Positions 24,260-34,294 of a DNA stretch of 64,000 nt are shown piece after piece. The DNA lies in the NCBI GenBank assembly GCA_932521025.1, contig OW051472.1:5146001-5210000 (forward strand). The letters are read 5' to 3'. Each line of letters starts with the position of its first letter. Position 1 is the first letter of the stretch. Below the pieces are notes generated by a model that saw nothing but the letters and a program-made list of their open reading frames with translations, ran no database searches and was not told the DNA's origin. The translations under genes were made by a program, and so were the position numbers. The stretch comes from Oscheius onirici (taxonomy: Eukaryota > Nematoda > Chromadorea > Rhabditida > Rhabditidae).

Positions 24260-24516
24260 CTGGAAATGAATAGATAATAACCAGGAAATTGTTGGGAAGA
24301 CAAAAAGAGTGTCTGCCCAAAGTTGGAGAGTGAAAAAGTGTTAGTTTGAACCGCTGGGAAAGACGCAGATAGGACCTACCTCAAAGTGATCGCAAAGTAT
24401 TCTGAACGTGCTTTTAATGACTGGAGACCAGCAAAAACGGTCCGGCGGCTCTCTTCACCACGAGCTACTCATCGAACCAAGATGTTAAATGACTTTTATA
24501 GATCACGATGGTCAGT

Positions 24517-24814
24517 TCATCGATTAAATACTGTTCCCATTGTGGACCAGGAAAAGTCGTGTACAGCTTTTCGATGACTCAGTTCCTCAGACCTTCCTGT
24601 CTATCGAAAGCCTGTTGAGCTTTTACTAACCAGGTGGTCGGATCTGCAGGCTCCTTAAGATCTCTGGTGAATGTGCCCAAGAGACCGTCTTCGGACTTCT
24701 TCTTTCCATTCTGAACGGGTGTTTCTATCGAACAGTTCAGACTTACGCCGACAAAAAATAGTGCTGAATGAACGGCAGCAGCCAACAGGAAAAAGAAAGA
24801 AGGAGAAACCTCAT
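24517..24814 (-). CDS. Candidate small secreted peptide precursor (75 aa)
   Basis: Three exons (24814-24747, 24710-24631, 24596-24517), separated by introns of 36 and 34 nt, join in phase to 75 residues and a stop. The N terminus, MRFLLLSFSCWLLPFIQHY, is a strong signal-peptide candidate. The mature part has no cysteines and contains ERR, RPPGR and SHRK basic sites; a Gly before a basic residue (PPGR) could direct C-terminal amidation, as in neuropeptide precursors. That role is inference. The intron sizes match the rest of the window, which favours the model, but alternative frames exist (one open frame of 68 codons covers part of it). The gene sits upstream of and on the same strand as the Str-like receptor. 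Confidence 0.4.
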
Positions 24815-25275
24815 GAGTTAATTGAAAGATTGCTGAGGAATATTTATTGGTTAGAATACTCTTTTCTCATCCATTACTCTCAGACAGTCTGATATGGGAC
24901 AGAAGCACCGAAACAGGCCAATAAACCAACTTTAGAAATCTGTGTGTTCGAAATATGCGGCAAGATTGGAATTTTCAAGGTTCTGTCCCGATTTTTCGAA
25001 GTTCGGTTGATGTCGTTCTCGTCTCCAAAACCTGAACCACAAACTCGACAGTGTGTACTTTATACCGCTGTGAAATCAGACAGTACAGCCCTTTGTCTGC
25101 TCTTATCCATTTCTCGCCGCTGTGTTTACCCCGAAACGGCTTCTGTTGATAACAACTCCCCTCCCCGAACCCCGTGCGTTTTCTGACTCATTCCCGCCTT
25201 ATATATCCGTGTGATTTCTCTCCAGTCTGCCACGCATTGATTCATCGATCAACGAAAGTCTTTCCCTTCTTAGCA

Positions 25276-26391
25276 ATGGCTACTGGCATTGTCGACATAA
25301 AATCAGATATTCCTATTCCGCCGAGAGCGGTCAAGTTGGGCAAACATTCGGCTCAGATGAGGTGTCCGCATTGCAATGTAAGTTCAGAGCCATGCTTTTA
25401 CACTAAATCAGTAATCTTTACCCGGAGCATTTAGTTTGATAAAAGTAAACGAATTCACCTTGACGCAAACCGTAAAGACTGCAAACGAAAGTAAGCTCCA
25501 GTTTCTGAGTGTAGACTCTCGATTTTCGTCTTCAAATCTGAAGACCTTGTTCTGCCCTATAACTTTACAGAACACATCCAAAAATTTGAAAATGCCGACT
25601 TCAGTCCGGAAAAGGAACTCAAATGTTGCTCCTATGGTATTTGCTATTGTCGGTTCAAAGAAAAATTTGAAGAACAAACATGGCAATACCATCGATCAAT
25701 CAATTAGTTTTCAAACTATATTTCTCAATGCAAAAGCGCAAAAGAATGACAGGACGACCAAAGTCTAGATGGAGAGACGAGTTCGTGGAGCCTTTGGGAG
25801 AAATTTGGAGGAGAACAGCAAGAACAGATCCGGATCTATGGAAGGCTAGCATGGCGCAACATATAGCAAGTATATGATCATTGCGAATAAATAGAAATAA
25901 AAATTTCTCAATGTTTTGCTCCTCGTCTAGGGTTTAGTTTATTTTACGCGAAATCGAAAACAACAACACGAGGAGTTTCCAAATCGAGGCACATGTCCAC
26001 GAGTTTTCGAGCATCAACATGTTTCGACACAACTGTAAAGTCTAACATTTCTTGATACAAGAATAGCATTGCCCTTCCAGGGCTAAACTTAAAGATTCCT
26101 TGTCTTCTCACCCCATATCCATTCAAAGAAACTATCAAAATCATAAGAACCATTCGCGCACTTGCTTTTTCTTTCGCGACTTGCTAAAAATTCATTTGCG
26201 CACAAACCTCCCCTCCTTATCCTCAATTATAGCTCAGACACCCACAGAAACCTGGGAGCGATTAAAATAGATCTATATTTCAGACCCGCGTGCTAACAAT
26301 AGTCAAGACGCGTCTCTGCGGTCTCAGAGCTCCGGTGCACGAATGCCCTCAGTGTCATCGAACAATCGTCCTCTCCTCCAAAGAATCCTGA
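25276..26391 (+). CDS. Very small zinc-ribbon protein, LITAF-like cysteine spacing but no hydrophobic insert
   Basis: Exon 1 (25276-25377, 34 codons) ends with QMRCPHCN and exon 2 (26284-26391, 36 codons) begins TRVLTIVKTR and contains VHECPQCHRTI before the stop, giving 69 residues. CPxC...CPxCHR is a zinc-ribbon arrangement; CPHCN-TRV and HxCPxC resemble the two halves of a LITAF domain. A true LITAF domain has a hydrophobic membrane-inserting stretch of more than 20 residues between the halves; here it is missing, so either an exon lies unseen in the 906-nt intron or this is a different zinc ribbon. The intron is filled by an RTE fragment and a dispersed-repeat copy. AATAAA at 26427 fits the 3' end. 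Confidence 0.6.
25730..25877 (+). pseudogene. RTE-type retrotransposon 3' tail fragment in intron
   Basis: The reading MTGRPKSRWRDEFVEPLGEI with following Trp-Arg-Arg and an RTDPDLW segment matches the RTE C-terminal tail pattern (GRPxxRWxDDx) seen at 45.2 kb and 46.5 kb. It lies in the intron of the zinc-ribbon gene, followed by AATAAATAGAAATAAA, which could be the element's 3' end. Confidence 0.6.
26060..26275. repeat. Dispersed repeat, copy 3, inside the zinc-ribbon gene intron
   Basis: Same orientation and block order as 4955-5240: CCCTTCCAGGGCTAA, AAAGAAACTATCAAAATCAT, TTTCGCGACTTGCTAA, TTTGCGCACAAAC, CTCCCCTCCTTATCCTCAAT, then a CAGAAACCTGGGAGC block. The inserted copy ends only a few bases from the exon 2 acceptor at 26283. 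Confidence 0.8.
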
Positions 26392-26516
26392 CTTTTATTG
26401 ACCTAAACTACTGTCTTTTAACACGAAATAAAGTGTAAAGGAGAAAGAACTTGATAAAGAACGGAGAGATTAGTAGTGATAGGGCCGATACACGCCCAAG
26501 TCATTGATTCAGAGAC

Positions 26517-29174
26517 ATGTTGCGTACCCTCGCTGCTCTTCTCCTAGTCTCAGGTTCTCTTTGTTATGTTTCTCCGTTTCAGCAAAATCTAGGGGCATGG
26601 GCACAGTGCAACTGTTCCTACCTGTCGCAGCCTCCAGATGGCCACGATGCGGACAATTGGCCGACTTTCTACATAATGAATCCCACAAATTCTGCTTTTA
26701 ACCCGTGTCAAGCAAACTGTAAATATATCATGAATAGTAGCAGTCCAACGCTGGGCATTGGTGTGGGTGAAAGTTATGGTATGAACGATGGGTAATTCTA
26801 GGACTATTATGTGTACAACTGGCAGGACGACGGGGGACAGAACAGTCTTTCCGTCTACGATTGCGATGACAGTGGAGTCGAAAGCAACGCTCTGCTTTTC
26901 AAGTTAGTTCATACTTTTGGCGTGTGGTTATATAGACAAGTTTCTTTGACAGACTTTAGGAAGAAAGGATTGTTGTGAAAAAAGAGGTACAACAATTTTA
27001 GGCCACCATGAGAGAAGGCGGTGTTCGGGTCGAAAATGACTATTCCAAGCTTTCCGATGTTTTGCAAAGTTGTAGAGGAGATCAAGGGCTGCAAATCTCA
27101 AAATTTTGAAAAACATTTCTTCGACACGAAAGACAAACAAAACATTTTCTCATTTTCTTCAAAATGCGATATTTTAGCGCGACATTCAGCAGTCCAAAAA
27201 ACAGTTCCTTCCGGTCCTCTGGTCAATACGTCTGTGTTGAACTGAGAGTCGTCAAACCAGGTTTAAATTATTCTCTATCACTTCATCAAAATAAAAATTC
27301 AGTGACGATCCTTGTGGGAATGGAAAGAACTCCTATTGGAACCACGGCAGCCCCGAGGAAGACTACCAAACCGCCAGTGCCGACGTTAGTTCCATCCTTC
27401 TTCTTTATTAGAACTTCCAGGACGCCTTACAACGGAAATTACTCGCACGATCCAAGTTTGGTCTCTCTCGATGTCCTGTTCATGGTCGACGGCGGAGACA
27501 ACAACAAAAACAGCCAAGCTTTTGACGAATCAAAGGCTTTGGCCGCTGCAATTGTCAATGCCTTCAATCCGAACACTGTCTTTGCCCAAAATGCCAGTGT
27601 GGCTCCAGCCTATGGCAGCCGAATGACTCTTCGTTTTCTGGTAAATGTCAACAATCAGTTCATTGGAACGGTAAGAGTGATATCGAAATAGCATAACTGA
27701 GTTTTTAGCCTTGGAATCAGAACGCGACTTTCATCTCAAAACAAATATGCAACTTGTTCCAGGTTAACTCCAAAACGCCGTACAATAAGTAAGTTTTTCA
27801 CTTTCTATCTCTCGGTTTACTACAAAAATATCGACAGTGAAACATTTTCAGTTCACTCACAAGTCTTCTGGATCCATCGCAGTCCGTCTTCTTAGTTAAC
27901 AACACAATGACACCAGAACAGAACTCAAGACCGACAGCCGAGAGGATGGTGGTCATCGTTTCCAGTTCTGTGTAACCCGAATAGATTTTAGTAAGCTTTC
28001 GTATTATTTTAGACCCGTTGATCTGGATGCCATCGCTGCCAAGAGTATGCAGGACATGTTCACAGCTCTGGATGTTCATCCAGTCTTCATCGCCTATAAC
28101 GTGAGTTTCCATCAGGTCTCGAAGCGAAACACTATCGGTTTACTTCTTCCTTTTTGAACAGACCATACAACTTGTGGAATCTTGCCCAGTTTGTGAATAG
28201 CACATTCATTCTGAAAAAAACTGTCTATTTCTCTGAAAACTGTTTTGGAAAAGGATAACTTTTACGATAGTTCGCCGAAGTCGTCAATTAGTAAAAAAAA
28301 AAAGTCTAATTTTCTCGTTTCGTAAAACGTTTCGACTTTCGAGTTTCTCTTTAATTCCAGATGTCCACCACCGACTTCAACAGCATTAAAACCAAGCTGT
28401 TTCCATTCTGGGGAGTGACAAATGTTCAAACAATTAATAACTTGGATGCTATTGTCCAAAATTTTTTTGACGACTATCTTCTTGATGCTGGCAACGGTTG
28501 AAAGCTTTTGATTTCATTCACTTTCTGTCTTTAGTTTGCTCTGGCAATACAACAGTGGTAGGACCTGACACCACAGAACAGTCAGTTTTCCATCCCTCCA
28601 ACTACAAAGTCGTAAAGGATTCCTGGGATGAGAACCATCAGACTGGTCGCTATTGCAATTTCCAGCAATTAACGTATACTTTCACTGTAAGTCTTTCTTT
28701 TTTTTTAACTTTAGATTTCAAATTCTGTTTATCGAAAGTGCCTGGCTACCGGTTTAAAACGGGCAAATTACCACGAGATGCTCCGCCGCGAACTTCATTC
28801 AAATGTTGTTAATTTGACACTCATGTTTTCGTTTTAATTTTTCATACTCACAGCATTGGAAATGGCTTCAAACGTCTCTTTAGGCTGACCCGAGCGCAAT
28901 CATTCAGTTCACCGTCACCTATGAACTTGAGCCCGGAAAGGACACCTTAAATTTTTACCAAGATGATGGAACCGAGATTGTCAGGTATTTTCACAAAGTT
29001 GAGCAGAAGAATCAATTTTTAAGCTTATCGGGAGTAGATATTGGTCCGTCTATGTTCTATGCAAGGGGCACAGTCATCGCCGAATTCAACTCCAACGAGA
29101 GCCAGGTCTTTGGCGGCTTCAACATCACCTACAAGACTGTCACATCCGTTCCTACTGTTCCTCCAATTCTGTAA
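26517..29174 (+). CDS. Secreted VWA-like and CUB-domain protein A
   Basis: The ATG at 26517 begins MLRTLAALLLVSGSLCYVS, a clear signal peptide. An N-terminal cysteine region follows (CNCSYLSQ, CQANCKYIMNSSSP) and a Thr/Pro linker (TTAAPRKTTKPPVPT). A von Willebrand A-like domain comes next, starting LDVLFMVDGGDNNKNSQAF, with later segments PWNQNATFISKQIC, RPTAERMVVIVSSS, LDVHPVFIAYN and FPFWGVTNVQTINN. It ends in a C-terminal CUB-like domain beginning VCSGNTTVVGPD, with GRYCNFQQLTYTFT, IIQFTVTYELEPGKDTLNFY and SNESQVFGGFNITYK. About eleven exons with introns of 36-45 nt and a few longer. The usual metal-binding DxSxS of VWA is not present (DGGDN instead). It is extracellular and probably intestinal or immune related, as inferred from similar nematode proteins. 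Intron 2 hosts a hairpin element. Paralogue B follows directly. Confidence 0.8.
27056..27115. repeat. Dispersed hairpin element in intron of VWA/CUB gene A (right arm decayed)
   Basis: Left arm GATGTTTTGCAAAGTTGTAG at 27056-27075, preceded by TTTCC; the complementary arm is reduced to AAATTTTGAAAAACATT-like sequence near 27100. Confidence 0.6.
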
Positions 29175-29559
29175 AATATATAAAAAAAGAGCCCAAAGAA
29201 CTGTGTCCTTGGCGCCAAATTAGTTTCTTTTGTCTGCCTATGACTAGATCCTGATAGGAAATTCTTTGGGGTTTGATAAGACGCGAAAAGTCTGCAATAA
29301 GAATCGGCATTCATTTTAAAGGCTGGCACAGCTGTGAACCTTAAAATGTTGCAAAAACGCCATTGAAAAATTCCGTTTTCTTTGAGGTTCTGTTGGTCGC
29401 TTATCAGCTGCGATGACTGTTTGTTCAACTCCACCCCTTAAAAGATCCCGGATTTGAGGAAGAGTACCCCTCTCGGCAAAAGTCTTCGACTCCTTTACGA
29501 CCACGATAGAGAGACTCTGCGTTGATAACAGTAGGAGCCACACCCGACATCGATCCGAC

Positions 29560-31854
29560 ATGCAGATGCTGGTCCTATTTCTATTGGGCTTGGCCTCAGG
29601 TAAGAGACATTTCTGCTTTGAAGACATAATTTTATACGAAAAAATCAAACCCTTGTATTTTCGGATCGAAGACGACATTTTTCAGTTTTTTCGCTGTTTT
29701 GTAATGCAGTAGAACTCGTCACGGGTTACAACTATGCTGAACAGCACTTAGCTGGAAAATGTACGCGTGAGCTAGATGATTGCGGTTTCTCCCGCAATGT
29801 CCCAAAGTTCGGCTTGGCAAAAAACAAAAACCTTCTGCAAATGACATATTCGCTAGATTTCAATACTTTTCAGGTGTCCATGGAACCTGCGAATGTCAGT
29901 ATACGAGTCAGACATATTTGCAATCGCCTCTCTTTTCCGCAACCCTTTGGATTATGAATGCCGCGGACGATAGTACAAACGAAGCTTGCCCACACAACTG
30001 TACGATATATCTTAACAGTGGAGATCCAACTAAGGGAATCGGAGTAAGGGAGAATTTAATGAAAAGATACCAATATCGTGTATTCAGAACTACACTCGAC
30101 ATGTCTGGGATTCTTCAGCGAATGGAACTATAGATATTTACAATGCCGATAAAAATGGAACGATTCTTTCTCCCTTCAAGACAGGGTTTGTTTGAAACAT
30201 GAATTAGAAAAGAGTGTTTTTAGAATCAATCAATCTGTACTGTCATTCTCTGACTTTTCAACTTCACCGCACGTGGCTGTGGTAATTAATACTGCTGGAT
30301 CAGGTTCCGTCATTGCTTCAATGGAAATTGGTCCGAAGAGCGATCAGGTGATCACAACTACTCCTGCTACTACTACGTGAGTAGTAAAAAATGGGTTAAA
30401 TAAAAAAATGTATAGAACACCGTATTCTGGTCCTGGAATAAACCCGGCTTTGATCTCTCACGACCTTCTCATAATGGTAGACACTGGAAAGAATAATAAC
30501 AACACTGCTGCTGACATGGCTGATGTATGATGATTTAAACAAAAAACCTTTTCTCTGTTTCAGTCCCAGACATTTGCTGCCGCTGTGGTCGAAAAGATTG
30601 CTCCCAGTGTCTTTACTCAGAGTGAGACAAACGACCAAACGCCGTTCACTGGAACGCGTCTCACTTTGAATGCGCTGTACTATCTCGGTTCAAGCCCCTT
30701 TTTGCCGGTATTTTTCTCAAGTACTCGCAGTATAATGATACTTTTCAGCCATGGGATTCGAATGCTACCAGCGTTTCCAGTCTGATCAAAAGTTTGCCGA
30801 CGGTCATCACTCAAAAGACCAATTTCACTGCGTAAGTAGTAACACCTTAAAATCTCTATCAGAAGTTCTCTCTTCCAAGAATATGGAGATGAAGCTTCTA
30901 ATGAAAGCGTTAAAGAAAAAAAAGTTTTCAGTTCCATCGAACAATTCGCTCGACCGGACAGTATCTTCAGTCCAGTAAATGGATCATCCAAATTCCAAGC
31001 CTCGAGGAATACGACCCAAAGGACATTGTTTGTGGTTGCCAGCTCCTCGTAAGTTTAATCCTCATACAGAAAAAAGGTACATATTGTCCAGGCCTGTTGA
31101 AAATGATATCACTAGTTTGGCTGCCGTTAACCTAACCACGTTCGACATTCATCCAGTTTTTGTTGCCTTTAACGTAAGAGTTTCTTTGTTCTAATACTTA
31201 CGTCATACTCAGTTCGATCCTTCGGACTTACAGGCAGGACTGAAAAATTCTTCAAGCAAATGGACTGTCCTTCAAGCGGACAAAACTACGGATGTAGATG
31301 CTTTCGTTAAGCAGAACTTTTTGAGCAGAGGGGCCGGAAATTCGCGTATGTTTTGTAATTTTGTGTTGTCATCCTTTCTTTAGTATGCTCATCGCCGCCT
31401 ATCAACTTTTTCACTGCAAATTCCACTTCTATTCAAACATTTGGATGGCCAATTAAGTATCCTAGTTTTGAAAGATCCACGACTCCGAACTACAGCCAGA
31501 ATCGTTACTGCAACTTCCAGAAATTTAGTATTACGATTAACGTTAGAACTGTTAATTCTATTGATTAGAAGGTTTTTAGGCAGCAGCATCGGGGCCAACA
31601 TGTTTCAGCGTCAAACATGAAACGGAAGCTGACAAGGACACGCTTAAATTTTATCAGTGGAACGGCTATCAAAAATGGGTTGAAGTTGTCAGGTACTGGT
31701 AGATTTAACAGTTACTATTACTTTACTTAGTCTTTCTGGAATCGACGTCGACGGAATAAAATTCCAACTGGTCAACAATACAAGAATCGACTTTGAGAGC
31801 AATGAAAGCCAAGTTTTTGGAGGCTTCCAGATTGACTTTAAGAGTTGTTCGTAA
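29560..31854 (+). CDS. Secreted VWA-like and CUB-domain protein B (tandem paralogue of A)
   Basis: Starts at 29560 with MQMLVLFLLGLASG (signal peptide) encoded in a 40-nt exon, followed by 29874-30043 (GVHGTCECQYTSQTYLQS, CPHNCTIYLNSGDPTKGIG) and 30088-30185 (NYTRHVWDSSANGTIDIY). A Thr-rich linker (VITTTPATTT) precedes the VWA-like domain (SHDLLIMVDTGKNNNNTAAD), and further exons include EEYDPKDIVCGC-type reading and FDIHPVFVAFN. The protein ends with a CUB-like domain: CSSPINFFTANSTSIQTFGW, RYCNFQKFSITI, SNESQVFGGFQIDFKSCS and the stop at 31854. Domain order, intron positions (for example GIG|NYT versus GIG|DYY) and the closing SNESQVFGGF motif match gene A 3 kb upstream, so the two arose by tandem duplication. 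The VWA metal site is degenerate here too (DTGKN). Confidence 0.8.
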
Positions 31855-34294
31855 TAGCGGGGCTTACAATAAATCCCATTTTCTTTTCAAATCGTTTTCA
31901 TATTATCTGAAGACAAAGTATCAGAAAGTAGTATTCCAGAACTCCCGGTTTAGCGCATGTCATTCTGGGCAGCGTCGTTTGTTGTGACCGCTTGATCCCC
32001 AGCAAAGACGCGTCGGCCATAAACACGCCGGTTTGTAAACTACACGCTTGCCTAAATGTTTACGTTTATTTGGTCAAGCAACATTGGGATTAGAATATGG
32101 AAAGATTGTGTAAATGAAAGAAGTCTACTTTGAACTGTTGGAGCAGCAACGAGCCGCGGAAGGTCTCAATTTCTCGTTCTTTCCAATTTTACTTTTTCTG
32201 TAGTTTCCTTCCAATCAACTCTCTGGAAATGCAATTAAAACTTCTGTAAAACGGGACCGCTACTAGCAGTAAGAATTGCCGAGTTTAACTTTGTTAGAAT
32301 CCCGTCCCATCTCTTCTGCTGACAAATAAAAAAATACGTTTAGAATACCTTCGAAAATGATGGTCATTGTGAAAATTTCAGCTGCAGAATTCTACTGGCC
32401 TCTGGAAAATCAGATACTCGATTAAATAGAAAATCTGTTAATGAAATAGATCATCCGGCTGTTTTCTTTCAGACAGGTGCATTTCAAAAGAGCAACCTGC
32501 CTGGAACTCCCGATACGATGGCATAGTAATTCGTTTTCAGTTCCCCCGTCTCAGTTTTTGGTAGCTGACTTAGTCCAAATAACCACTTTTGTTACCACGA
32601 CCCTTTCAATCGAGTACAGGATTTTCAGCTGAAGACTGTTTTCTGCTTCGAGTGTTTTTCCAGGCCTCTAACATTTGCACAAGATTACCACACATGCTGC
32701 CCCCTGCTTGTTCCAGTTCTCCTGGCATATAACTTTCAAAAACAACAACAAAATCGTCGCCTCCAGTTTAAAATTTAACGTTCCGGCCCCCTTCCTACCA
32801 GTTTTTAAATTACTCTCTCTCTCTCCCTTTTCACCACATTAACCGAGTGGTTTAGCGAACTACTGTAGCGACGGGGCGGGGTCCGGACAGCTCCTCCCGT
32901 CGGTTGAAGTCACTCGAAAGGGACACCCCCGACTGGCCAAATCACTTCACTTTTTTTCCATTAGCTTGTGAACAATACCCTAATTTACTATGTTTTCTTT
33001 TCAAAAATATTTTTGTCTTTAGTTTTATGATTACCTTCATTTTACCTACTCCCAGATTGGGAAAAAATAAAGCAAACTTTCGAAATCTCTCCAGAAACCA
33101 AGCAACTCTCTGTCAGCTAGAACTCTGCCATAATATTGACTTTATAAGCAAAGAGTCTGCGCGAGAAATCAATTTTTGTCCGGTAACTGTTCAAATTCCG
33201 AGACTATTTTTAGTAGCGGTTCTGCTCTTTTTGCTACTTTTCCAGTACATGTTGATGTTGATGGGCATTTTTTCTGCAAAATATGTTGCGTCTCCTTTCA
33301 AAGTTGTTGGTCCTGTTTTGGTAATGGAGTTGAGTAGGAGGGGGCATCATCTGGTTACAATCTCTTTTCCAAATTTTGGCTTCGTAAACCTTTCTCTGCT
33401 ACTATCCTTTTAGTATAAGAAGCAATTCTACCCGATTCTCATCTTGATCGCACTCCTTCCTGTCGGTTGAACTCTGTCGTATTGTTAGCCTGTCCGATAG
33501 TCTCATTTGTGGAAAAATCCCACCAAAAATCTGCATTAAACAAGAACATTTCCGGCTCCAATAGCGCCAGAAGGCCCTTGGTCAATTAATCAAGGTTTTG
33601 ATCTGATTTAGCTAGTAAATATGGTTAGATTCTAAAGCCATATATTGCATTTCTCGAGAGACTTTGCAATCACCTTTAGCACTATCAAAAACAGATCGTT
33701 TTCAGCGGACATGATCAATTACCCTAGTAGTTTTATTAGACGCAGCCCTCTAATATGTTTTTAAGCTATTTACCAAACAATTGTTCAAGTGTTTTTTATA
33801 AGAACTCTGTTGCAAAAATAGTCTAGAGTATGAGCTGTAGTAACTGTTCAGTACAGAACTAAACTGCAGCTGAATACACTACGGGACCCAAACTCTTACT
33901 GCAACCTCCTTCCAATAGTGTTCCTTTCCTCCTGAACCTCTCAAAACAGTGCCATTAACCTTCTCGCCTCTCGTTTTCTGTGTCCGAAAAACTCGTTCCT
34001 CTTCTGGCCGTTGGCAAGCTGTTTGTCGCTTTTTTGACTCCTCTTTCGATTGCAACCTTTGGTTCATCCTCTCGGTGCGTGTTTTTGCGAAGGGGGTTGT
34101 GCCCAGGAAGTCAAGTTTCAAAAACAGCTGACCGGTTTTTACCCCTTATACTAGAGGGTACTATCAACCGGGGGCACAAAAACATTTTGTGGGCGTTCCG
34201 CTTTTTCCATTCTCGTTCTCATTTTTTTCTATCTTCCTCACAAACAAACTTTTAGGCTCCAAGCCTTTTTGACAATCTGGAATCTCTTTTGGCC
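31855..34294. other. Intergenic stretch without a recognised gene
   Basis: Open frames here (for example 32904-33413 plus) are AT-rich, lack family motifs and do not join to neighbouring exons. A CT-rich run occurs near 32813-32825. Nothing else is supported. Confidence 0.5.

Noticed and set aside
25276-26391. Calling the zinc-ribbon protein a true LITAF protein
   Set aside because: The diagnostic hydrophobic insert between the two cysteine motifs is not found in the visible exons.
32904-33413. A 169-codon plus-strand ORF with hydrophobic stretches
   Set aside because: AT-rich, Phe/Leu-rich composition without conserved topology; it probably reflects base composition.
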